From contig JBGSJV010000139.1 of NCBI GenBank assembly GCA_041741535.1, forward strand, positions 1 to 64,000: a stretch of DNA of 64,000 bases, read 5' to 3'. Each line of letters starts with the position of its first letter. Positions within the stretch are counted from its first letter, which is position 1. This document shows, piece after piece, positions 36,501-46,400 of this stretch. Origin of the DNA: M30B19 sp041741535 (GTDB taxonomy: Bacteria; Planctomycetota; Planctomycetia; Pirellulales; Pirellulaceae). A model generated the notes under the pieces. It was given only the letters and a program-made list of their open reading frames with translations, was not told the origin of the DNA and made no database searches. Position numbers and translations under genes: made by a program.

Positions 36501-37699
36501 CTTCTGAATCGCCATGTTCGACTGCCTCGAGCGGTGTCGACTCGACTCTCGACAGTTCTCCCATGTTTTGGCCGACGGTTTCTACGGCCGAACAATCATG
36601 GCAGCGAGTTTCCCAGTCGATCGACCAGTTGGTGACCATCGATCGGAGTAGCGACTCGAACGACTCGAAAACCGTCGAGACGCAAGGCGCGCTATCCGTT
36701 CCGGGATTTGTGCCACCTCCTGCAACCGATGCGGATCGCCGGCTGGCAGCACTTCGACAACATGGTGATTTCACGCTTGCTTACAACACGGCCGTGCAGG
36801 AAGGGCTGGAGTATTTCCAAACAAGCGATGGTTACTTGGCATTTCGTTGTTTCAAGGGCCATGTGTTTGTGTTGGGCGATCCGGTTGCGTCACCGGCTGG
36901 CATGCCAGCGCTCCTCCGCGATTTTATCCGTCAGTACCCCAAGCCCACGTTTGCTCAAATCTCATCGAACACGGCCGCCGAGCTAGAGCGGCTTGGTTAT
37001 TACATCAACGAGATGGGTGTGGACACGGTGCTGGACCTGTCCCAGTACTCGTTTGCTGGCAAGTCCATGGAACGCATTCGATACGCCGGCAATTGGTTGA
37101 AGAAGCACGGTTACACGATCGAAGAGGCCGACTATACGGCGGCATCCCAGCAAGAAGCCAGGGCGGTGTCCGAAGGTTGGCGTGCGGGAATGAACTGTCG
37201 CAAAGCCGAGATGCGGTTTCTCAATCGCCCGATTTGTTACCACGACGAGTTGGATGTCCGGAAGTTTTTTCTCCGCGATTCGGCTGGAAGATTAGTGGCG
37301 TTCTTTTACTTTGATCCGCTGTATGAAGCGGGAAAGGTTTTGGGCTACGCGACCGCGATCAAGCGGCGTTTGCCTGAGGCACCGATTTACGCCGAACAGG
37401 GGCTCATGCGGGCCGCGGTGGAAAAGTTTCAGGCCGAGGGTTTGCAGCGGGTGCATTTGGGTCTGTCGCCGATGGCTGGGATTGAGAACAAGTCGTTTCG
37501 TTGCAATCCATTTTTGCACTTCAGTTTTCGCTACGCATTCAATGCTTGGTGGGTGAATCGTTTCTTTTACAACTTGCAAGGCCACTCGCAGTACAAGCGA
37601 CATTTCAAAGGCCGCGAAGTGCCCTACCATTACGCCTCCCCCGTCCTCTTCAACGACCTCCGCATCTACAACCTCATGCGCCTCACCGGCGTGTGCTAA
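36497..37699 (+). CDS. DUF2156 / phosphatidylglycerol lysyltransferase C-terminal-like transferase
   Basis: 400 residues. The first ~75 are low complexity (Ser/Asp). Residues ~85-395 fit the DUF2156 / LPG_synthase_C family, a double GNAT fold found in MprF-type enzymes. The signs are TSDGYLAFRCFKGHVFVLGDP and the later KRHFKGREVPYHYASP. MprF proteins transfer an amino acid from tRNA to phosphatidylglycerol; here only the soluble part is present, without the flippase. It starts within the methyltransferase stop (ATGA), so the two act together. Possible role: amino-acylation of a lipid or other polar headgroup. Substrate is inferred. Confidence 0.75.
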   Translation: MTSESPCSTASSGVDSTLDSSPMFWPTVSTAEQSWQRVSQSIDQLVTIDRSSDSNDSKTVETQGALSVPGFVPPPATDADRRLAALRQHGDFTLAYNTAVQEGLEYFQTSDGYLAFRCFKGHVFVLGDPVASPAGMPALLRDFIRQYPKPTFAQISSNTAAELERLGYYINEMGVDTVLDLSQYSFAGKSMERIRYAGNWLKKHGYTIEEADYTAASQQEARAVSEGWRAGMNCRKAEMRFLNRPICYHDELDVRKFFLRDSAGRLVAFFYFDPLYEAGKVLGYATAIKRRLPEAPIYAEQGLMRAAVEKFQAEGLQRVHLGLSPMAGIENKSFRCNPFLHFSFRYAFNAWWVNRFFYNLQGHSQYKRHFKGREVPYHYASPVLFNDLRIYNLMRLTGVC

Positions 37700-37803
37700 G
37701 CATTGTCCCAAAGGGTGGCTGACCCTTTAGTGGGCAGACAAAATCCCGGACAAAAAGATACAACTGGAGAGGGACAGGCGCCCCTTTTACTACAGAGCCT
37801 AGT
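37699..37803. repeat. MITE-like element, copy B (~100 bp)
   Basis: It begins with the last bases of the DUF2156 gene stop. It shares with copy A (3997-4098) the blocks ATTGTCC, AAAATCCCGG(A/T)CAAAAAGATA, GGAGAGGG(A)CAGGC and CCCCTTTT, in the same order and spacing. Inverted ends are less clear here. The two copies lie 34 kb apart, so the element is dispersed. Confidence 0.65.
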
Positions 37804-37983
37804 GTTTGACGATTTTTTCGGCAGCCAGTCATTCGTTTCCGATGACAACCCGATTGGCTACAGTTCCATCCAAAGCGTACTCACGTCAAACAGACTGGGG
37901 ACTTGAAAAGGGCCAATGGTTACCGAACGAAATGGTTCTTCGTACCGGTCCGGCTTCTTATCCTTTGAGATGCATCGCGAGTA

Positions 37984-40377
37984 TTATTCAGCCATTCGTA
38001 AGTTTAATGCCACTCGGAAGCCGCAGTAAGTCGAACGGATTGTCGGGAAGGTATAGTACCGATAGGACGTTCGGCAACCGGTCGCGTCGAATAGCCAGCT
38101 ACCTCCACGGTACACACGGTAAGTCCCGTTTGCGGGTCCCGTCGGATCAAACCCAGCCTCGGAAGGGTACTTGGCATACCAATCCGCACACCACTCCCCG
38201 ACATTTCCATGCATGTCGTACAATCCCCATGCGTTTGGTTTCTTCTGGCCAACGGCCTGAGTCGTGCGGTTGCAGTTGGCTTTATACCACGCGTATTCGT
38301 CCAACTGCATTATTTCATTTCCAAAGCTGAAAGTTGTAAGGCTACTGGCGCGGCAGGCGTATTCCCATTCGGCTTCCGTCGGCAACCGATAGACACGCCC
38401 GGCAGCCTTCTCTTCCGGTCGCGTGGATAGTCGTCGGCAAAACTCGTTTGCCTCTTCCCATGTAACCTGCTCAACAGGATGATTGGAACTATCCGGCATG
38501 TCTGGCTTGGCCGCAAAATGACTTGGGTTCTTCCCCATAACTTCTCGGTACTGAGCCTGCGTCACTTCGTATACGCCGAGGTAGAATTCCTGCTTGATCG
38601 TCACTTCGCGCTGCGTTTCATCGACATCACGACCTGCTTCTCTGGCCGGTGATCCCATCGTAAATGTTCCGGCGGGTACTAGCACGAGTTCCATGTCGAT
38701 GCTGTTGGGCACCGCTTTCGCGATTTGTCCCGCCCGAATATTTTGCAAGTCTTCGGGTACCTGGTCCGAACGATTCATGGCGACCCGAAAACCACGACTG
38801 GTCGAGCGGCGGGATGGAGCATCGCCGAAGCGATATGCAGCCCGACAAAACGCCGCGGCACTACCCCAACCACCGCCGCGGATCAATCGAATTTGACTTT
38901 CGGTATCACCGCGCGGGTCCGTCACCGCTCGCGGTGGATATTTTCCGTACCGGTCGGCGCACCATTCGAACACGTTGCCATGCATGTCATGCAAACCCCA
39001 GGCGTTAGCATTCTTTTGGCCAACTGCCTGAGCTCTGCCTTGGCTATTTCCAACGAACCAAGCAACATCGCCAAGCAAGACTTCATCGTCTCCGCAGCCA
39101 TACTTTGTGGTTGTTCCGGCTCGACATGCGTATTCCCATTCGGCTTCTGTTGGAAGACGGTAAGAGCGGCCAGCCATTCGCTCCGAACGAAGTTCGGACA
39201 ACCGTTTACAAAACTCAACGGCTTCTTCCCACGAAACCTGCTCGACGGGGTGCGCGAGCCCAACGAATCCACTGGGATTATTCCCCATCACTTGTTGGTA
39301 TTGAGCCTGTGTCACTTCATACACACCCAGGAAATAATCCTCACTAATTGTTACCTCATGCTGGGTTTCATCATCGGAACGTCCTTCCTCCTGTGCCGGT
39401 GACCCCATGGTGAACGTCCCGTGGGGAATCAACACGAAGTCCATCCCGATACTATTTGTAATCAACTCTTTAGGTAATATCTTTGGTAGCTCTGGTGGTT
39501 CCGGTTTCGCCCGTTTCACTTTGGCCAAGGGCAACATTCGCTGAATGGTAGCGTTGAGAATGTCTTTCAGTTCCGGTCGAGTCACGCGGGGATCGTCGAC
39601 GATGCCAGTTTTTTCCAGCTCCAAGAAACTCGCTTCATCCAGCGCGAGCAAAGTCGCCATTGCCTCGGAGTCGGAGTTCGCAGTTTCCAGTTCATCAAGC
39701 ATCCACTGCGCTTCGACAAGGTGCTCGGCTCGGGCGAGCAAGACATACTTTCTTAATAGAGCCGCGGCTTCGTGGCCGCGGCCTTGTTGCACCAATTGTC
39801 GCGCATCGTGCCAAATCTGCCGCGCATGGGCGTGTTGTCCAACCAATTCGAGTATTGTTTGCACTTCCTGCTTGTTCGACACAAGGTCGTCGGACAGGGC
39901 AACGACCAAGTCGGCTTCGACAACTTTCCACTTGGCCAAGTCATCCTCGCCAGCTAACCACTGCTTGGCATCCGCAATGGCTTGCGAAACCCGAAGATCG
40001 GCTGCCTCAACCGTCGCCTCGTTTTGCTCTCGAAGGTACCAGAGACAGAAAAGGAAACTGGCAACGGCAAACAATCCCACCAATGTCCAAGCAACAAGCA
40101 ATACGCTGCGAGGAATTTCTGCGGATTGCTTGGAAGGTGAGCCGCGGGTTGCACCGTTCCTGGTCACCGAGGTCGGGGTCACCGAGGTCGGGGCAATCAT
40201 TGCTTGCTCGGGAGGTTTGGCTTCCGATCGGGTCGGGAGTAGGAATTCGGCCTCGCATCGTGGACACTTCGCGATGCGTCCGCGCATCGATTTTTGTGCC
40301 CGGATCTTCTTTGTGCATGTCGGGCACTTCACACGAAACGTCTCAGATGGCTCCCTTCGTGGCTCTATTGGTGTCAT
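37984..40377 (-). CDS. Membrane protein with zinc ribbon and two FGE-like domains
   Basis: 797 residues. An N-terminal zinc ribbon (CPTC ... CPRC, ~17-35) is followed by one TM helix (~105-127), a helical linker to ~300, then two FGE/SUMF1-type domains (~305-555 and ~565-795). Each starts with SIGMxxVLIPxGTFTMGSP and has the LPTEAEWEYACRA, the AWGLxDMHGNVxEW and the R.GG.W.FC blocks. True FGE enzymes use two Cys five apart (E.g. human C336 and C341); at the first position this protein has Ser in domain 1 and Phe in domain 2, so it cannot act as a sulfatase-activating oxidase by that mechanism. It may bind ligands. ATG 40377 has GAGG upstream. It lies next to a GDSL hydrolase. Confidence 0.82.
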   Translation of the reverse strand: MTPIEPRREPSETFRVKCPTCTKKIRAQKSMRGRIAKCPRCEAEFLLPTRSEAKPPEQAMIAPTSVTPTSVTRNGATRGSPSKQSAEIPRSVLLVAWTLVGLFAVASFLFCLWYLREQNEATVEAADLRVSQAIADAKQWLAGEDDLAKWKVVEADLVVALSDDLVSNKQEVQTILELVGQHAHARQIWHDARQLVQQGRGHEAAALLRKYVLLARAEHLVEAQWMLDELETANSDSEAMATLLALDEASFLELEKTGIVDDPRVTRPELKDILNATIQRMLPLAKVKRAKPEPPELPKILPKELITNSIGMDFVLIPHGTFTMGSPAQEEGRSDDETQHEVTISEDYFLGVYEVTQAQYQQVMGNNPSGFVGLAHPVEQVSWEEAVEFCKRLSELRSERMAGRSYRLPTEAEWEYACRAGTTTKYGCGDDEVLLGDVAWFVGNSQGRAQAVGQKNANAWGLHDMHGNVFEWCADRYGKYPPRAVTDPRGDTESQIRLIRGGGWGSAAAFCRAAYRFGDAPSRRSTSRGFRVAMNRSDQVPEDLQNIRAGQIAKAVPNSIDMELVLVPAGTFTMGSPAREAGRDVDETQREVTIKQEFYLGVYEVTQAQYREVMGKNPSHFAAKPDMPDSSNHPVEQVTWEEANEFCRRLSTRPEEKAAGRVYRLPTEAEWEYACRASSLTTFSFGNEIMQLDEYAWYKANCNRTTQAVGQKKPNAWGLYDMHGNVGEWCADWYAKYPSEAGFDPTGPANGTYRVYRGGSWLFDATGCRTSYRYYTFPTIRSTYCGFRVALNLRMAE

Positions 40378-40497
40378 CGATGTCCTCGTCGCATGTTTGG
40401 AAGCGCATCCAAATAGTTTTAGCAGAACGTTCCAAGACTCGACAGCGTCAACCACCGAGACTTGGACAATTCTTCATCGGGTAGACCTGAACCTAAA

Positions 40498-41397
40498 TTA
40501 GGGCAGCAAACCGGCCATTTCGGCCAATTCCAACTCATTGTAGTACGGCACGTTGTCGCAGAACTCCCAATTCATTTCAAAGATCAGTTCGTTGGCGACC
40601 AGACCATTCATGACGGCCGTTGGATGGATCGGGTCAGCAAGCTGGGCTGTGGCAAATCCGAACGCCGGGGTTGGCTGGATCACAACGCCCTGGATCGTTG
40701 GCGGAGTCAACGTCAACGCCCGTTGCAACTTGGATATATCGAGAATGGCGATGTTGCTTCGGCGGCCAAGGTCACGGATCGATCGGTTTAGCCTTGCGTT
40801 ATGGGCCCGAATGTTGTCTAGTTGCTCGGTAGTGAATCCGAGCGATAGGACGTAGGGCGAGAGGCTGACATCGGGTACCGTCCACAACACGATTTGTGGC
40901 CGGCCGCGTCGTTGAAGAAGTTGAATGCTTGCCAACAGATTCCGTTTGGCATCATTGATAATCTTGTCGGCCGCTGCGCTTTCACCAGGGGCGGCCGAAG
41001 CCAACAGGAACAGGTTCGCTGAACTATTCTGCAAATCGATCAGATCATTTCCGCCTCCTTGAAGGCTGACTAAGGTCGCGGATGGGATTTTCCCTTTCGC
41101 GCTTCGATAGTGGTATTCCTTGACCTGCCCAAGTATTTCATTTGCTCGAGAACCAAGTACTGCGAAGTTGGTTAGTTGATCGCCCGGGGCAGCTGCTTTT
41201 TCGAAGGCCAATTGCATGGGGTCTGCCCCATAAATCTCCGGCGGCGTACCGAAGAGCAAGTACAAGTATTCATTGTCGGTCAAACTATCTCCGAAGGTGT
41301 AGACCTGAGTCGTATCGACTTGAGCCTGACCGTTTGCCACCACTGAATACGTGAACAATAGGAAAGCGAAGAAACGAAACCATTGTTTGCGTTGCAT
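40498..41397 (-). CDS. Secreted SGNH/GDSL hydrolase
   Basis: 299 residues. Signal peptide ~1-25 (ending NGQA). SGNH blocks: GDS (FGDSLTD, nucleophile Ser) near residue 36, a Gly block with the GGGND motif (~120), and the catalytic pair Asp-His in DPIHPT (~265). This is the lipase/esterase GDSL family, typically hydrolysing esters or acyl groups outside the cell. Start is ATG 41397 with AGGAGT upstream. It stands between two FGE-like proteins. Sure of the family; the substrate is unknown. Confidence 0.88.
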   Translation of the reverse strand: MQRKQWFRFFAFLLFTYSVVANGQAQVDTTQVYTFGDSLTDNEYLYLLFGTPPEIYGADPMQLAFEKAAAPGDQLTNFAVLGSRANEILGQVKEYHYRSAKGKIPSATLVSLQGGGNDLIDLQNSSANLFLLASAAPGESAAADKIINDAKRNLLASIQLLQRRGRPQIVLWTVPDVSLSPYVLSLGFTTEQLDNIRAHNARLNRSIRDLGRRSNIAILDISKLQRALTLTPPTIQGVVIQPTPAFGFATAQLADPIHPTAVMNGLVANELIFEMNWEFCDNVPYYNELELAEMAGLLP

Positions 41398-41962
41398 AGA
41401 ATACTCCTAAGATTGACTGGAAAAACTCGAAATTGGCCTGAACCATATTTCATGCTTGCATTTGCGCCGGCTTGCTAAATCAGGCATTCGATAGGGCCCA
41501 AAGGTAGCTCGAAACCGAGCAACCGTTCGTTGGCTACCACCAGTGCGAAAACGGTCGAGAAATTGCGTCAAAAAAAAGACGTTCTATTTCTCGGTCGCTT
41601 TCTTCTCGGTCGCAAGTGCCCCGCTGACGTTTTAGTAATCACGAGAAGGGGTGCAGGATGGACAAACAAAATCAGTACTATTTCCTAAGACCTTTCGCGG
41701 TGTTGGGCGTCGCGGTCGTCTCACAAAAAGTGAAGACTTGAAAATCTCGCTTGGCAGCGTTCGTGAAGTCTCATTAACCAATCGACAGCCCCGCCGTTTT
41801 TAAAATAGCCACACACTCAGAAATCGGTTACACTGGTGCCTTGTCAATGTCAGGAATTCTGGTAGCTGTGTTGAATATCAAGTCGCAGATATTCATTAGT
41901 GGCAGAACCTGGCGAGGCAAAAGCGAATGACGTTCCTGACTGTTTGCAATTGAGGAACAGAC
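41398..41962. other. Intergenic region (565 bp), divergent genes
   Basis: No gene. It separates the GDSL hydrolase (minus) from the SHD1-FGE gene (plus), so promoters of both probably lie here. A CTTTCTTCTCGGTCG repeat near 41590 and AT-rich segments are visible; nothing else. Confidence 0.45.
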
Positions 41963-43045
41963 GTGAAAATATTATCAATACTACTCGTTGGCATTCTGTT
42001 TTGCTTCGATTTGGCGATTGCCCAAGATGTTTTACGTGAATGGAATGATGTTACGGGCAAACACAAGACTCGGGCAACTTTGGTCAAACTCCACAAAGAT
42101 GAAGTGGAATTGCGACTGGAAAATGGAGAAACTCGGCTCGTACCAAAGTCTCGATTGTCGCTGGCGGACGTCGCTTACCTCGATGGCTTGACTTCGCCTC
42201 AGACAAACACCCCAGCCCAACCGGATAAGTTCATAACCAACAGCATTGGAATGAAGCTGTTGTTGATCGACAAGGGAACGTTTCAGATGGGAGCCAGCAA
42301 GAATGAGGAGGTTCGTCGTACGTTGGCTCGTTCGTTGCTTCCCCTCTCTCCGATTTTGCATCTGATGGGTGAGGGAACTGGGCACAAGGTGACCATTAGC
42401 CAGGACTACTACCTTGGCGTTTACGAAGTGAGGCAGGCCCAATTCAAAAGAGTGATGGGCAAAAATCCCAGTTATTTTCAAGGTGATCGAATTGCCGAAT
42501 TCCATCCTTTAACTGGCAAAGTAACCAAAAAGGTCGACTCCTCCCATCTGCCGGTGGAGAACGTTACGTGGGAAGAAGCTGTCGAGTTTTGTCAACGGCT
42601 GTCGGAACTTCCTGAGGAGAAAAAAGCCGGGCGAGTGTATCGCTTGCCGACGGAAGCGGAATGGGAGTACGCGTGCAGAGCTAGAAACAAGTCCAGTGTT
42701 GGAAAGAGCGAAACGTCGCTTGGCGATTACGCTTGGTACAACCGAAACAGTAGTTTTCGAACGCACCGAGTCGGTAGCAAAAAGCCGAACGCGTGGGGAC
42801 TATATGACATGCTCGGCAATGTAGACGAGTGGTGCAGCGACTGGTACGGTGAGTACCCCAAGAGCACCGTTACCGACCCCGTTGGGCCCAGCGAAGGCGT
42901 CGTCCACGTGCAGCGGGGCGGCAATTCGAACTCTTTCGCGGACTCTTGCGGATCGACTTTCCGAAGCGGTGGCAGGACCTCCGGAGGATTTCGTGTTGCG
43001 CTTAGTGCCCCCGGACTCCCCAAGAAGTCGGAATTGGACAAATAG
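41963..43045 (+). CDS. Secreted SHD1 + FGE-like domain protein
   Basis: 360 residues. Signal peptide ~1-20 (ending LAIA). Then an SHD1 domain (~22-80, with VELRLENGETRLVP, SRLSLADVAYLDGL) and an FGE-like domain (~90-355). In the latter FQMGASKN, LPTEAEWEYACRA, NAWGLYDMLGN and a RGG...FADSC segment are seen. The residue where FGE carries its first catalytic Cys is Ser here and only the second Cys remains. The start is GTG 41963, with GAGGAAC upstream. It is divergent from the GDSL gene and convergent with the kinase, and its SHD1 module resembles that in the gene at 23972. Confidence 0.82.
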   Translation: MKILSILLVGILFCFDLAIAQDVLREWNDVTGKHKTRATLVKLHKDEVELRLENGETRLVPKSRLSLADVAYLDGLTSPQTNTPAQPDKFITNSIGMKLLLIDKGTFQMGASKNEEVRRTLARSLLPLSPILHLMGEGTGHKVTISQDYYLGVYEVRQAQFKRVMGKNPSYFQGDRIAEFHPLTGKVTKKVDSSHLPVENVTWEEAVEFCQRLSELPEEKKAGRVYRLPTEAEWEYACRARNKSSVGKSETSLGDYAWYNRNSSFRTHRVGSKKPNAWGLYDMLGNVDEWCSDWYGEYPKSTVTDPVGPSEGVVHVQRGGNSNSFADSCGSTFRSGGRTSGGFRVALSAPGLPKKSELDK

Positions 43046-43425
43046 GCTCAACCTAGCCAGCAATAAGTAATCATTGCAGTTGCCCAATTTCACATGCGGG
43101 ACAATTCACCAATTTTCGAGCGGTCCGATTGCCCTGTACGTACTCTGTCTCATTGCCACACGGAATCCAAAATAGACTTTTGCTTTCGTAGCTGCCGCAG
43201 CACTTCAGTAGGCTGATGTACAGATTCCTTCCAACGACCCGACCCAACGAAAGGGACCGCACCAAAATCATGTCCGGGATTCTGTTAACTGCGAAACTCC
43301 ACGCGTACCAGTGCCGAAGTCAAAAAAGCAAGGACCGGATCAGCGCAAATTGCTATTGTTCTCGCGGCGAGTCCGTCCAGTCGGCGCGCACTAGCCTATC
43401 CAATGCCGCAGCTCAGGCTACCAAC
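43046..43425. other. Short intergenic region with a doubtful small ORF
   Basis: It lies between convergent genes. A 66-codon minus-strand frame (43071-43271) contains three Cys groups (KCCGS, IPCGNE, NCPACE) reminiscent of a zinc ribbon. No ribosome site was seen and it is not counted as a gene. Confidence 0.3.
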
Positions 43426-46400
43426 TTACAATCGCAACTGTCGAGCCGCGGGCGTTTGAACGATCCGAAACCCGTCACCCGCGTTTCGGCCGGTTGGCGG
43501 ACCGAAACTGGATTGCCCCGAACAAGAGAACCGCGTCCGTTGTTCCCATCCACCGCCACGGTAGACACGAGACATGCCTTTTTCGTACCAGCTATCGGTC
43601 CATTCCCAAACGTTGCCGTGAATATCGAACAATCCACCGATACTCGGTCTTAGTTGCCGAGTCCGCTGAGTCCAACCGTTAGAATTGCCTTCATGCCAGC
43701 AATACTCGGAAGCCAATTGTTGGTCATCGCCAAAACTAAACGTCGTATTTGTGCCAGCCCGCGCGAAGTATTCCCATTCCACCTCGGTGGGCAAGCGAAA
43801 ACCCGGTTTGTCGACACGCCGCGGCCATTCGGTATCATCTGGCAGATTGATCCAACCTGTTTCGACTTCAGCACCCTCAGGCAACTCAATTTTTTCGTAA
43901 CTCTGTAAAGACTCATCAAGCCCGCTGGCCGTTGTCAACCAGCGACAATAGTTGACCGCATCGAACCAGCTAACGCCAAAAGCCGGTTCGTCTGGCAAAA
44001 GCTGTCGGCCGCCCAATTCTTCCTGAAATTGAACACTCCACGCCTTTCGTCGGCGATCTTGATCGATCGAACCGAATTGTCGCCAAGTCAACTCGCGATC
44101 ACTGACCGCAATCGGGCCGTCAACCTTGGCACGCTGAATATACCGTGGGTCGGGAGCACCTACTTGGCTTCCCATTTCGAATTCGCCGCCGGGGAATACG
44201 ATCATCGTAAGATAGAGTGGTGGGGCCCAAGCGAACGGCATTTGAGTTAGACCTGGCGCTTGACTACTTCGATTGTTGCGGTTCCCAATTCGCTCGGGGG
44301 CGATTCTCAGAACATACCACTCGCGAATACCGCTTGGATCATAGTCGAGCGGTGTTTCGTCGACTTTGCGCACGGCTTGGTTCTGTCCCCATCGCCGGAG
44401 CAACCAACCTAAGGAACTATGGACAGCGCGACTGGGATGCGTGGCATACATTTCCGCCAATTCGGTCGCCAAGGACTCGCGAGATGAGGCAGGAAGTTGA
44501 TCAAAGGAATACTCTCCTAAGCCCAATACGAAAGCGTGTAGTCGAAGAAAATGGCGCTGTCTTTCCTGCGCATCGTTTGGAATCGTCTTGCTTTTTAATT
44601 CTTGCAAACACTCGATGAGCAACAGCGGACTGACATCCCGCCCGCGAATACGATACACAAATTGCGACAGGGCTTCAGGGTTTCGATCAACGGTCAAGAA
44701 TTTGTAAATGGGCTCTCGATCTTGCAACCTCAACAAGGCCACGGCAGCATTGGCTTGCCGAGCCATGGCGGCCACTCGCGACCGTGTTCGCTCCTCGGAT
44801 TCCAATAGCGACTCCCGCATCGGGACGGGGCGAGCCAATTCGGAGCGCAAGGCTTCCTTGGCCTGTTGAGAGACGCGTTGATAACTCGAAAATATCTTCC
44901 GGAATTGATGCGATTCACCCGTTAATACAAGTTCATGCAACAATGCCAAGTCATCTTTGGCATACGATTCCAAAATATCGGTGGCGAGATCAATTTCAGT
45001 CTGTGAACGAGAACTGGGAGCCGATGTGTAGATCACTTGTAGACTCGGATTAAGAGAATTGGCCACTGGACGTAATTCCTCGACCCACACCGCCAAACGC
45101 AGCGGATTTTCGCGCACCAGATGTTCAGCGATGCGGGCAGAGATGCCTGACCAGCGGTCGCTGTACGGATCCATTTTTGCCAAGGCGCAGGCGGCACGTA
45201 GTAGCGATTCCGAGTCGCCGCTTTCCGCAGCCGCCCATAACGGTGACTTGATCGATTCGCCGAACGGAAGTAGCTGATTAACCAATAGTGGAACTTGATT
45301 GGCTTCTGCATTCAACAGACGCTTTTTCAAGTATTCCAACTGGGTTGGGTCATCGGACAGCAAGGCCAAACTCAGATGGAGTCGCTCGGTCGATTGCAAG
45401 TCGTGTCGTGCGAGGGCTGCTTCCAGTTTTGGTTTCGCAATCACTCGCATGGCCTCGGGCATCGCGAGCAACTCCGGTAATTTGGCAGAAGAGGCCGTCT
45501 CTATGGCACTCAACAAACTGGATGCATCGCGTTCCATTTGCCGTGATTCCAGCCATGTTCGCAGACCGAAGAATCCGACCATGAGCAAAACACCGGTGGC
45601 GCTCACGACGCTCGCTCTAAGGGTGTGGTAACGATCCGCCGTCATCATCAATTGCCGTTCGGAAGATCGCCACTTTGCTGGATCCGTAAAATAGCGAATA
45701 GAAAGCCATTCCCAAAACGTCGGTAGCTGCTTGTTCTCTTGTAGGGCTGCCCAGTTCATCGTTCGTTCGACCAGTTTCAATTCCGCGCGACCATTGGCCG
45801 TTTCACGTTGCTTCCGCGTCAACCACTCACGCACAGTCGGAACCAGAAAATCATGCGTCAGTTGGTAATGCGAGTTGTCCCGGGGGAAATTTGCAGCTGG
45901 CTCCTCTTCGGCGGCGACGCTTTCCACTTCACTCGGAAAAATTCCAGCAACGTCCGTGGGTGTGACCAGCCGGAGTTCGGCGTCGAGAATTCTGAGCACT
46001 TCCTGAAACTTCTTAGGCTGTTGTCGATATCCGGATACATCCAGCAATTCGACTTCCGTGCGAACGACGCCTTTAATGTTGGAACTCGTCTCCGGCAACA
46101 GCGCGTTGAGGATGCCACGTACTGCCTTGAAGTGTTGACGATACCGCACATCAGCCCGATTCGAGGCAAACGTTTCTTCCAGGAAACTAACTCCAATTCC
46201 TTTCAGGCCACCGATCACCGTTAGTGTCGAAGGCGCCCAGTCGCGGGCCTTGATCATCTCAACCAACAAGGCCAATCGCACGGGGACAACTTTCCCATCT
46301 TCTGATAAACCTTCGACCACTTGTCGTAGAAAGCTGGTCTGTTGGATGGAGACGTCGCTAACGTTGATCGGCAGTTTGCCGTAGGCCTGCCCCAGTCGAA

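Noticed and set aside
37984..43045. Sulfatase-maturating FGE enzymes
   Set aside because: The first catalytic Cys is replaced in each domain by eye alignment and no sulfatase gene is nearby.
43071..43271. Zinc-ribbon mini-protein of 66 residues
   Set aside because: No ribosome site and too short to support from sequence alone.
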